From: Chara braunii
Taxonomy: Eukaryota; Streptophyta; Charophyceae; Charales; Characeae
Length of the DNA stretch: 29,605 bases
Direction of reading: 5' to 3'
NCBI GenBank assembly: GCA_003427395.1
Contig: BFEA01000438.1
Location: forward strand, 728,835-758,439
The notes under the pieces were generated by a model. The model was not told where the DNA came from. It made no database searches and saw only the letters and a list, made by a program, of their open reading frames with translations. The stretch's first letter is position 1, and every line of letters starts with the position of its first letter. Below are positions 21,761-29,605 of this stretch, one piece after another. The position numbers were made by a program, and so were the translations under genes.

Positions 21761-21936
21761 CGTCATTCTTGGTTCTTCAACTCCTCCTTCATTCTTGGTT
21801 CCATGAAACCAGCTGGTTCCATTGGTTTCATGGAAGAACCAGAATGCAGCAGCAGCTTGTCCATCGTTGAAGCAGCTGGTTCCATTCTTGGTTCCATGGG
21901 ACCAAGAATGAGGCAGGAGTTGAAGAACCAGCTTGG
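21761..21936 (+). repeat. Nested palindrome cluster
   Basis: The outer arms TTCTTGGTTCTTCAACTCCT and AGGAGTTGAAGAACCAGCTT enclose smaller palindromes built on GGTTCCATG (for example CATTCTTGGTTCCATGG with CCAAGAATG). As RNA or single-stranded DNA this would form a branched fold. No terminal match to the other elements here. Confidence 0.75.
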
Positions 21937-22148
21937 TAGTGTGCCGCAGCAGCGTGTCCATCGTTGTTCCAAGACTAAGACTACACCTCTATTCAGGTAA
22001 GCAAGCAAAAATTGGAGCTATCGGAGCCTCCACCACATCCAATACAGATGTCGAACAGTGACAGTCCTTGAGTTCTACATGTGCTGTCTACAGACCATGA
22101 GCTCTCAAGCGTCCGGCTGACCTCCTGCAGCAAACTTCTTCAATGTAC

Positions 22149-22250
22149 TACTGTCTTCACCCGAATAGATCGGCAGGTCATAATTGCTGTGGAAGTTGCC
22201 CCAAATACAGCTAAAAAGAGCGGGCGTTCTATTCGGCTGAAGAGGGTAGC
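22149..22250 (+). mobile_element. Small inverted-repeat element, family CTACCGTCTTCACCCG, diverged copy
   Basis: The ends ACTGTCTTCACCCGAATAGA and TCTATTCGGCTGAAGAGGGT are inverted repeats, with the family core GAAGTTGCCCCAAATACAGC between them. Confidence 0.75.
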
Positions 22251-22269
22251 AAGATTTGCTAAGGGCACC

Positions 22270-22271
<2 letters not shown>

Positions 22272-22322
<51 letters not shown>
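22272..22322 (+). repeat. (CT)n microsatellite, about 25 units
   Basis: Uninterrupted CT dinucleotides just right of the element at 22149-22250. Confidence 0.98.
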
Positions 22323-22325
<3 letters not shown>

Positions 22326-22862
22326 ACAGAAATGTCCAGATTCAGTCGCACCATAAATCCACAGACGGTCTCAATTTTGAGTCCTGACTTAATCCTAATA
22401 AGTCGCGGGGGTTGTGCAGAGTTTCCCTCCTCCCTTGTTTCCACTCCGGCCCGCGATCTTCTGTCGCACATGAGCTTTGAGTGGTATGGTATCAGGCTCC
22501 CCTTTGGTTTTCTTGCCGATGACGTCTTGCTGCTCCATCTTAGGCCCTTTCCGCCACCAGCTTTCTCAAGGAGCCTTTTACGCTTGGGTGCGATGACATG
22601 GGGCCATCCAAAATAAGGTGGTACTCAGGCCCATGAAATTAGTACTTGTAATATATTGTGGACAACTTTCGATGAAGTATATGAACTGTTATTATAGGTT
22701 GATTTTAATAATTTGCTATACATAAATTAAAGCAGTTTGAGCAAGCTTTTTTTTGTTTGCCAAACATTTTCCCGAGATTTGTCGACAAGTTTTCAAGTTT
22801 GATACACGCATTTTCAATTTCTAGACAAGTTGTTCGACCCATCAAGGCTTTCCTCGAAGTGG

Positions 22863-22979
22863 ACTACCGTCTGCCACCGAATGGAACGTACTAGAATCGT
22901 TATCGCTGCATCTAGACTGAAAGTTGCCCCAAATACAGCCATATTGACCATGTGTTCTATTCGGGGGCAGCCAGTAGCT
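22863..22979 (+). mobile_element. Small inverted-repeat element, family CTACCGTCTTCACCCG
   Basis: Left end CTACCGTCTGCCACCGAATG, core CTGAAAGTTGCCCCAAATAC, right end TTCTATTCGGGGGCAGCCAG. Confidence 0.75.
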
Positions 22980-23045
22980 CACTGCAATAGATTCTTTGAG
23001 AAACCCTAGGCATTAAATTTTAAATACACCAAACAAATTGGTTGC

Positions 23046-23235
23046 CTACCATCTTCACCGGAACAGAACACCAGGTCATTATAGCCATTCTAGATACGGT
23101 GAAAACAATCGGGAGCTCTTTTCGGATAAAGACGATAGTAGGATCAGCTACCCTAGGACCTTCACTGGAGGAGGCTGCACCGAATTTGGGGCAACTTTCA
23201 GTCTAGATACGGCCATAGTAGCCTATTCGCCATCT
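23046..23235. mobile_element. Two diverged pieces of the CTACCGTCTTCACCCG family
   Basis: 23046-23141 has ends CTACCATCTTCACCGGAACA and GGATAAAGACGATAGTAG. 23182-23235 holds the core in reverse orientation (TTTGGGGCAACTTTCAGTC). Confidence 0.6.
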
Positions 23236-23369
23236 GGGCTACCGGATGCTGGATTTCCAGATAATGATAAACTGTTTAGTACGAGTCGCGTGCAGCCCAA
23301 GTCAGATCGGGTTGGCTCAGGCGGGGAGGTCTACCTGTTTCATTGCACAGCAATTTTCAAGTTTGAATG

Positions 23370-24275
23370 TACGAAGCTACACGTGGCAGATGTGTAACAG
23401 ACTGGCACGTGTAGCTTCTTACGTTCAAACTTCAGAATCGTTGCGCAATGGCAGTCCTAGGTTATGTTGTACGAAGAGTAACCACATTCTGTTTGTGCAT
23501 GGACTCGTGGCGGCTGGACTCGCTCTCCTCCTCCTCTTCTTCTTCTTCTTCTTCTTCTTCTTCTTCTTCTTCTCCTTGTTCTTCTTCTTTTTTATTCCTG
23601 AAGATTCTTATGGGAATGTTGTCCGACTTGCGGCTCAGGCTCAGGTTGCAACGTGGCATAGTGCACGCTGTTTTGCCAGTCCGTTACACGCCTACCGCAT
23701 CTAGCCTCTTACGGTTTATTGGTCCTGCCGCATCTAGCCTCTTACGGTTTATTGGTCCTGCCGCATCTAGCCTCTTACGGTTTATTGGTCCTGCCACATC
23801 TAGCCTCTTACGGTTTATTGGTCCTTGCACATGCAAAGCTGGATCGGTGTTACTCTTCCTACGACATAACCTAGGGCTTCTCATTTTGCCAGTCTGTTAC
23901 ATGTCTGCCACATGTATAGCTTCTTACGTTCAAACTTGAGAATTGCTGTTCAATGGCACCCCTAGGTTATGTTGTAGGACGAGTAACCCTGATCCAGTTT
24001 ACTCATGCGAGGACCAATAACAGTGTGCATCGTAAGAAGCTAGATGCGGCAGGCATGTAACAGACTGGCGAAACATGCGTGCACTACGCTACATCGTAGA
24101 AAGAGTGGTCTTAATCCTGGTTACTCCTGCAAGAACCAATAAAAGTGTGCTGCTGCAACCTGAGCCTGACAAGTCGGACAGCATTCCCATAAGAATCTTC
24201 AGGAATAAAGAAGAAGAAGAAGAAGAGAGCGAGGCCAGCCACCACGAGTCCATGCACAAACAGAACGCCCAATCA
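23370..24275. mobile_element. Nested foldback element with microsatellite in each arm
   Basis: The left arm (about 23486-23824) and right arm (about 24005-24272) are reverse complements over most of their length, for example GTTTGTGCATGGACTCGTGG against CCACGAGTCCATGCACAAAC and CCTGAAGATTCTTATGGGAA against its inverse. The left arm has a CTT repeat where the right has GAA. Inner arms (CTTCCTACGACATAACCTAG and its inverse) extend the fold. About 100 bp before the left arm (23398-23490) are repeated directly at 23893-23990. Confidence 0.8.
23690..23823 (+). repeat. 33-bp minisatellite, four copies, inside the left foldback arm
   Basis: CCGCATCTAGCCTCTTACGG recurs with CTAG at 23701, 23734, 23767 and 23800. 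The right arm holds one inverse unit (24022-24055), so the expansion came after the arms formed. Confidence 0.92.
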
Positions 24276-24299
24276 TAGCCGCACGTACATAGCTAAGCT

Positions 24300-24645
24300 C
24301 TGAAGAAGAAGAAGAAGAAGAAGAACAGTGATAAAATAGTAATGCACTAGATGCCAAAACTGCTCCTCGTACATGCTTCCAAAGAGCAATCGTTACACTT
24401 CCACTCGTGCACATTGCCCAACGCGTTTCAACTAGGCACCGCACCTGGCACTCCTCAGGGGCCTTCTCCCCAGATCCTACTTGGGGCTACCACCTCTCAT
24501 TTGAACCACTGAGCAAAGTAGAAGTAGATGGAGTCAAACTCCATTCCACCCCCGGCCATCGGTATATCCAAGAATGAAGCCAAGGAGAATGAGGAGCAGA
24601 TTTACGTCACACAAGATTCCTATTTAATTACCTCCAGGGAAGAAG
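24300..24645. other. No gene seen
   Basis: A short GAA run at 24302-24325, then mixed sequence without recognisable features. Confidence 0.5.
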
Positions 24646-24745
24646 ATGAAGAAGGATAGGCACAAGGAATGCCCTATTTGCTCTCTCTTGAACACATCAC
24701 CCATCTCTTTTTCTCTCTTTTTATTTACATCTCGTTTCACAACAC

Positions 24746-25445
24746 AAGGACAAGACATAGGGGCCAGAATGGGGGAAGGGGAAACAGCGGACATTGTCAG
24801 GCAATTTATTGAAACAGAAATAAGGATACAATGGAAAAGGGTTCAGGGCAAAATGGAACACTTCACACAGAAAGCAGATATCATCAAGGAAATACAAACA
24901 TTCTGCGCAGACTGGTTGGGGGGGGGCGGGCGGCAGGATGGCACAGGTCGAACGGCCTGGGGAGAAGGGGGATGAGGGAGGAGGTGGCGCCCTCGACAAG
25001 GACTACAACCTCAGGTTCAAGGATTGGCTGCAGGTCGACCCCAACATTCCGATGAAGAGACCTGAGGAGTTTCCAGATATGTTTCCCCCAGCAGCCACAG
25101 AAATGGTAGAAGTACAATGGTTTGGTCAGGAGTAGAAACGGATAAAGGGTGATTAGAATGACAAGGGAGGGTGGGGAAGGGACTAGTGTGTAATAGCAGC
25201 ATATCTGGCGCCTGACACAGGGTGAAGAGGTTCCTTCTGGCAGGTGTCTTTCTCAGTTGTTTTTCCTGACATTATTCTGATTCATACTGTATATAAGGGA
25301 CGCTGGACCCGTTTTCCAGCAGGTGATGCTCTAGATGGAGCCTCTCCCCGGGTGCTAGTGCTGTCTGCTCTTACCAGCAGCACTAGCCCTACAAGGGGTG
25401 TTTGTTTAAAAAAAAGAAAAAAAAGAAAAAAAGGACAAGACATAG
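24746..25445 (+). mobile_element. Retroposed insert with 15-bp target-site duplication and A-rich tail
   Basis: AAGGACAAGACATAG occurs at 24746-24760 and identically at 25431-25445. Between them lie 670 bp ending in an A-rich run with a few G (25407-25430). A perfect direct repeat next to an A-rich tail is the signature of LINE-mediated retroposition. Confidence 0.8.
24769..25135 (+). pseudogene. Retrocopied coding sequence of unknown family, frameshifted
   Basis: An ATG eight bases into the insert opens a frame with mixed, charged composition (IVRQFIETEIRIQWKRV, KADIIKEIQTFCADWL) that ends at 24975. A second frame, offset by one base, continues with LRFKDWLQVDP and PEEFPDMFPPA to a TAG at 25135. 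The switch point lies in a run of nine G (24918-24926), so one extra G in the run would explain it. I do not recognise the protein. The near absence of a 5' leader suggests a 5'-truncated copy. It could instead be the end of a LINE. Confidence 0.5.
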
Positions 25446-25800
25446 TCAAATCTATCACTTCTTAGACCCCTTGTGGTCATCCCCCAACGTGTTCAACTCG
25501 CTTGTGGCACTCAAGTCTCGTCCGGTGCCTCGTCACACTCCCTGCCTTACGTCATATCTCCTCCCTCCTTATGCTCCTCCTCAGGATCCACCCACTAATG
25601 ACAAATGAGATAGACATTACTTCTCCTCAGGACCCACTCGCTTCTTGCACATGCATCAACAGATAGACATTACTTCTCCTCCTCGGGATCCACCCACTAA
25701 TGACAAATGAGAGTGCAGAAGAACAACAACAACCGTGACAACGACAAGTAGAAAGAGGAGGACGAGGAAGAATAGAAAAGAATAGAGGATAGCAACTTGA
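25446..25800. other. No gene seen; small direct repeat
   Basis: GGATCCACCCACTAATGACA at about 25584 recurs at 25687, and ACAGATAGACATTACTTCTC at about 25649 resembles 25609; a local duplication of about 60-100 bp. Confidence 0.6.
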
Positions 25801-25810
25801 AGGCCAATTG

Positions 25811-25921
25811 CTACCGTCTTCACCCGAATAGAACGCCCGGTCATTATGACTGCATCTAGACTGAAAGTTGCCCCAAATACGGCTATAATGACCGCGCGTT
25901 CTATCCGGGTGAAGACGGTAG
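25811..25921 (+). mobile_element. Best-preserved 111-bp copy of the CTACCGTCTTCACCCG family
   Basis: The terminal inverted repeats of about 43 bp (CTACCGTCTTCACCCGAATA and its near-perfect inverse, ending GGGTGAAGACGGTAG) flank a core of about 25 bp (CTGAAAGTTGCCCC). There is no coding capacity, so it is a non-autonomous element. No clear target duplication was found. Confidence 0.9.
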
Positions 25922-26394
25922 TCATCCAAGCATCAAGTTGTAGTCTATGAACAAGCTCAGACCTAACAGAGCTCAGAAAGATGAACAAGAACTACAAATT
26001 GCCGTGTCCCCCCCCCACCCCCACCCCACGAACACGACGCAGTGGGACTCAAATCTGTGCTCCTCATCCTCCTTTCCTTCATTTTTGGAGATTACTCACA
26101 GGGTGCAATCCTGCTCGACTTCATCTCCAATCCTGGTCGAGGTTTTCTTTTTTTTTTTTTTCTTTTCCTTCTCCTTCATCTCCTCCTCCTTCGCTCAGTG
26201 GTCGGTATGAGAGTCACAAGGCAGATCTGGGGAGAAGACCCCTAAGGAGTGCCAGGTGCGCTACCTGGCGGAATCACATCGGGCAATGTGCACGGTCTCT
26301 CAGAGTGCAGTTCATGTGGAAGTGTAATGACCCGCATCACGACTGTTTCGGACCCTAATGATCACTGCTACTACCTTCCCCCAAACACAAAGTA

Positions 26395-26480
26395 GGGTCA
26401 TTACTACTCGTTATAGGCTTTTATAGCTGTATTTGGGGTATCTTGCCGTCTAAATACAGCAATAATGACCGTACCTGTAG
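26395..26480 (+). mobile_element. Diverged internal piece of the same family
   Basis: GGTCATTACTACTCGTTATA, GCTGTATTTGGGG and CAATAATGACCGTACC keep the inner inverted repeat, but both outer ends are lost. Confidence 0.5.
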
Positions 26481-26534
26481 TCTACATTCACGATCGGGCT
26501 GCGTTGTGTTCAGAATTCCATCACCATAGTTGAA

Positions 26535-26651
26535 GCTACCGTCTTCTCCCCCGAACGCAACATATCCTCATTGTGAATGTATACACACTAGCTTTCCGGC
26601 CCGATACACTCAAAATGCAGGTGAATTGTTGTTTGGGGGAAGACGGCAGTC
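26535..26651 (+). mobile_element. Inverted-repeat element with same outer ends but different interior
   Basis: The ends CTACCGTCTTCTCCCCCGAA and GGGGGAAGACGGCAG are of the same type, but the inside (CATTGTGAATGTATACACA) matches the element at 28669-29057. It links the two families. Confidence 0.7.
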
Positions 26652-26801
26652 GATTACGTGTTTCGGTGGTGTGTTTTTGATGTATTCACTGTTCAGATAT
26701 TTCCAGCAAATTACAATTTACAGCAAAGAAATCATTATCCCATCCCTGTGAATGATGATTCGTGTGGAAGGCGGCACTAAGCTCCCCCTGCCTTCCACAG
26801 A

Positions 26802-26920
26802 AAGTACGAGTGCATCTTCCACCGAAAATCGCAAGATGCACCAGTTATTATTTATAGTAACGGATGCATCTGGCCACTCTCTGCGTCAACATTCACTCGT
26901 ACTTTTCTCGTTTTGGAAGG
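26802..26920 (+). mobile_element. Inverted-repeat element, family AGTACGAGTGCATCTTCCAC, copy 1
   Basis: AAGTACGAGTGCATCTTCCA at the left faces ATTCACTCGTACTTTTCTCG at the right. Inside is the palindrome GTGCATCTT/AAGATGCAC. Confidence 0.75.
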
Positions 26921-27021
26921 GAGGGAGGGGAGTAGGGGAGGTAATCAAAGGAAGAGCAGCGAAACTGCACTACACGCCACACTTGGGGCCTCGCAGCAGC
27001 ACCACTGTCGAAATGAAGAAA

Positions 27022-27138
27022 AAAGTACGGGTGCATCTTCCACAGAAAGTCGCAAGATGCACCCGTTATTATTTATCGTAACGGATGCATCTGGCCACTC
27101 TCTGTGGTAACATTCGCTTGAACTTTTCTCGTTTAGAC
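27022..27138 (+). mobile_element. Inverted-repeat element, family AGTACGAGTGCATCTTCCAC, copy 2
   Basis: Very similar to copy 1, about 220 bp away in the same orientation (GTGCATCTTCCACAGAAAG, AACGGATGCATCTGGCCACT). Confidence 0.8.
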
Positions 27139-27273
27139 AGTGGTGTGGCGAGGCCCTTAGAATTATTAGTAGGTCGTTCGTACCTGGCTGAATGTGTCGA
27201 GTCCCAATCCGCGTTGACGTCAATATAAGAGCCGGCGGGTTCCATGATCACACCTCAGGGACGAGGTCGCAGT

Positions 27274-28650
27274 AGCAAAGAGGATTGGATCTAACGCCTG
27301 AACGTGGATGTGTTTGTGAACAGGTGCAGATAATCGCGATCGATCTGCTTTTCTGCATAACTGCTTAAAACCCATCCAGATTCAGGCGCTTATTCCAATC
27401 CTCTTCGCTAGCGGGGCTGAGAGAATTGGATTTAATGCCTGAAAGTGGACGTGTTTGTGGACAGGCACCGCAACCGATCTGCTTTTCTGCATATAACTGC
27501 TTAAAACCCATCCAGATTCAGGCGCTTATTCAAATCCTCTTCGCTAATGGGCTGAGAGGATTGGATCTAATGCCTGAATGTGGACGTGTTTGTGGACAGG
27601 CACCGCAACCGATCTGCTTTTGCAATCAGACTCGCTTTCTTTTCCACTCTGCATACATGCAAACAGTTGGCGACTCGCACTGGCGCTCAGCGCCCACTCA
27701 AAGGCTCGAAGATATGGCAAACGAGAACACAGTTCCGATGAAAACTCGCTTCAACAAGCTATGGTGCCTTAGCGCCTTGACAGAACAACTGTCGCCACTT
27801 CGTTCACCACCACTGCTCACACATACTCAACTCAACTCTGGATCACCCTGAATACCACCACACACACACACTAACCTATCCCGGCTATGGCCGCTCTACC
27901 CCTACTGACTATGGCTACGAGATCACTCCTCAGCAGACTAACCTGCAGACCACCTTCGCACAAGACGCTGTAGCAGCGCTTCCGCATGGCTTACACAGCG
28001 AATGAATGAATGGCTGGGCGTTGCCTCTTGATTTATACTTCTGTAGCTCGTTGGTCTGCCCCTTTCCCAGGCCCTTGGTGCCCACAGTCCCACACGGTAC
28101 GTGCTTGACTGGACTCTGACTGACTGGGACTGGTACCGCTGACTGCATGGGTTTGCACTGCCAACTCGATGCAGGCGCACTGCCGACGTAACGCAGTTGG
28201 GCTCACCACTTGCCCGCTTACCTCTGACTAAACGTGAGACACTTCGAAAGACCACTTCCGGACCTTCTGTGGACTTGGCCTTTCGGGTACTGTAAGGCCA
28301 CTTCCGGGCCTTCCGGAAGTCTGTGGACTTGGCCTTTCGGGTACTGTAGCAGCTATGACCTTGACCTTTCAGGACTGTAGCAGCTACGACCTTGACCTTT
28401 CAGAATACCTACAGATCGAACCCCTACCACTACACAGACCTATGACAGGCGACAAACAACTACCAAAACACAGGTCGCGGGTTCAAACACTCGGGTGTCG
28501 ACTCGATACTGTACACGGGCACAGTGAGGTCTGGCGATTGGACTCTAGGGCCCGCATCTGTGACTGCAGAAAGGTGAAAACCGTTTCACTTTTCTGCATA
28601 ACTGCTTAAAACCCATCCAGATTCAGGCGCTTATTCCAATCCTCTTTGCT
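27274..28650 (+). mobile_element. Composite element with 37-bp inverted ends, three left-end copies
   Basis: The outer ends AGCAAAGAGGATTGGATCTA and AGGCGCTTATTCCAATCCTC/TTTGCT are inverted repeats. A short unit of about 135 bp (27274-27409) is followed by a second (27418-27545) in direct repeat. A third left end at 27553 has its right end only at 28650, so it forms an element of about 1.1 kb. AGT flanks both outer ends and may be a 3-bp target duplication. Inside the long unit are repeated phrases (TGGACTTGGCCTTTCGGGTA twice, CTACGACCTTGACCTTTCAG twice) and no convincing protein. Confidence 0.75.
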
Positions 28651-28668
28651 AGTGCCACTGCGGCCCAG

Positions 28669-29057
28669 GGGGCTTCCCCCAACATAACGCACCCTGAACA
28701 TGAATGTATACAAACCTAGGCTACCAGAGTGGCCCCGGGACACTTGCCCGGCCGGGCCAAAAACAAATTAAAAACTAAAAATAAACAATTTTTTTTTTTC
28801 ATTTTATATTTTAAATTTGGTAAGGAATTCCGATGTGACCCTCAGGCAAAACTTGTTCAGTTTATTTTTCTGCATAACGTACTTTTTTTTTCGGATTTTT
28901 TGGATTTTGCTTTTTTTTTGCTGGGACCTTCCCTTGTCCTTGCACGGGCTGGCCACCCGGGACCCGGGTGGCCCGGCTGGTAGCCTAGATTCAAACTATA
29001 TTTCAGGTTCGATACACCCATAATCAGGGTGCGTTGTGTTGGGGGGAAGGACAGTAG
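28669..29057 (+). mobile_element. Inverted-repeat host element carrying a nested one
   Basis: The left part CTTCCCCCAACATAACGCAC and the right part AGGGTGCGTTGTGTTGGGGG are inverse. The host is split at 28719-28988 by another element. Confidence 0.8.
28720..28988 (+). mobile_element. Nested 270-bp element with CTAGGCTACCAG inverted ends
   Basis: The ends CTAGGCTACCAG and CTGGTAGCCTAG are perfect inverse copies, followed by GC-rich CCCGG-containing arms. The interior has T-runs and the segment CCGATGTGACCCTCAGGC, shared with the reverse-oriented copy at 16136-16385. Confidence 0.85.
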
Positions 29058-29250
29058 AGATCAAAAAAAGGACAAGGGGAGAAGGGTAAAAAGAAGAAAG
29101 AAGAAAAAAAAAAGCACGAGTGCACCAGATGACCACGTAAGCGGAAAAAAAAAAGAGGGAGGAGGATTAAAAAAAAAAACACGGGGGAAAAAGAGGGGGG
29201 GAGCGAGGGGACTTTCCTCCTCTGACTGCTTGCCGCAATAACCGGAACGA
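29058..29250. other. Purine-rich, no gene
   Basis: A/G-rich stretches with many A-runs on the plus strand; open frames here reflect the base bias only. Confidence 0.6.
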
Positions 29251-29337
29251 GGGCATACTGACACCACGATTTCCCTGGACGTATCTGACCGCAATTACAT
29301 CCGACCTGGATGTATCTGACTGTAAATACGTCCACAG
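29251..29337 (+). mobile_element. Partial copy of the GGGCATACTCACACT element
   Basis: It starts GGGCATACTGACACC and runs into ATCTGACTGTAAATACGTCC, the reverse complement of the right half of the element at 16424-16622. Confidence 0.6.
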
Positions 29338-29428
29338 ATCAGCGGAAAAAGTTCTAGTGCACGGACGCCCTGAATATAGGATCAATACTTTCAACGCATT
29401 AGTGGTATCGTTGCCCCTCCTACGTTCT

Positions 29429-29450
29429 TTATTTTATTTTATTTTATTTA
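29429..29450 (+). repeat. (TTTTA)n microsatellite
   Basis: Four to five units of ATTTT. Confidence 0.95.
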
Positions 29451-29475
29451 CACACAAAACAGATGTCCCCCCCCC

Positions 29476-29600
29476 TTTTTTTTTTTTTTTTTTTTGACCA
29501 TTTCACAATTTATGGGTGTCATCCTTGCGGGCAGCGGCCATGCTTATCTATCTTCTCTGTATCGTTATTCGTTATAATTTTAACGGATGCCGAGAAGGAC
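29476..29600 (-). pseudogene. U6 snRNA retrocopy with 20-nt poly(A) tail
   Basis: On the minus strand it starts GTCCTTCTCGGCATCCGTTA, so the 5' end is present. It passes through CGATACAGAGAAGATAGATA, AGCATGGCCGC, GCAAGGATGACAC and GAAATGGTC, then ends in 20 A (plus-strand T at 29476-29495). It has a short duplication (ATAACGAATAACG) and the same four-base insertion after ACAGAGAAG as the copy at 19114. The usual CAAATTTT end is missing. Confidence 0.88.
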
Positions 29601-29605
29601 ACAGA

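Noticed and set aside
25206-25222. TGGCGCCTGACACAGGG as a retroelement primer-binding site, with TATATAAGG at 25291 as LTR promoter
   Set aside because: It lies inside the 670-bp insert defined by the 15-bp duplication; no paired long terminal repeat or polymerase coding region is seen.
28466-28500. GGGTTCAAACACTCG as a tRNA B box
   Set aside because: No A box at the right distance and no cloverleaf stems.

Overview
The window looks like nuclear DNA of a green-lineage (plant or streptophyte-alga type) eukaryote. The main clue is the U6 snRNA-derived sequences: their 3' part reads GAGAAATGGTCCAAATTTTT and one has a GTCCC/GGGAC 5' stem followed by ACATC, the plant form of U6 rather than the animal one. 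Long exons, a GT-AG intron, poly(A)-tailed retrocopies, small inverted-repeat elements and microsatellites are all eukaryotic. I cannot name the species.

Left part (1-11709, minus strand): one giant gene. Exon A (11709-8629) starts with a Pro/Gly/Tyr/Met-rich low-complexity domain of about 290 residues and continues into a long acidic region. A 734-bp phase-0 intron (8628-7895) follows. Exon B (7894 to the window edge) is open over more than 2,600 codons and runs off the window. About 14-15 tandem acidic repeats fill its last 5 kb; those nearest the edge have an exact period of 336 bp (112 residues). At least 3,658 residues are visible. I recognise no named family. The intron carries a U6 retrocopy in the opposite orientation.

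Middle and right part (11.7-29.6 kb): I find no convincing host gene. The DNA is built from small mobile elements and tandem repeats. They include at least four U6-derived sequences (8.1, 16.7-16.95, 19.1 and 29.5 kb), U6-like fragments inside a CT-rich tandem block (13.5-14.4 kb), and a 5' fragment of U2 (21.1 kb). Others are a retrocopy of an unknown coding sequence with a 15-bp target duplication (24.75-25.45 kb), several families of small inverted-repeat elements, a nested foldback element (23.4-24.3 kb), and several minisatellites and microsatellites.

The most unusual structure is at 16.69-17.15 kb. A U6-like sequence is interrupted by a 191-bp inverted-repeat element sitting at the TTAA that other U6 copies here also carry, and a related 189-bp element follows it. 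The most striking protein-level observation is the giant, homogenising acidic repeat array in one uninterrupted exon.
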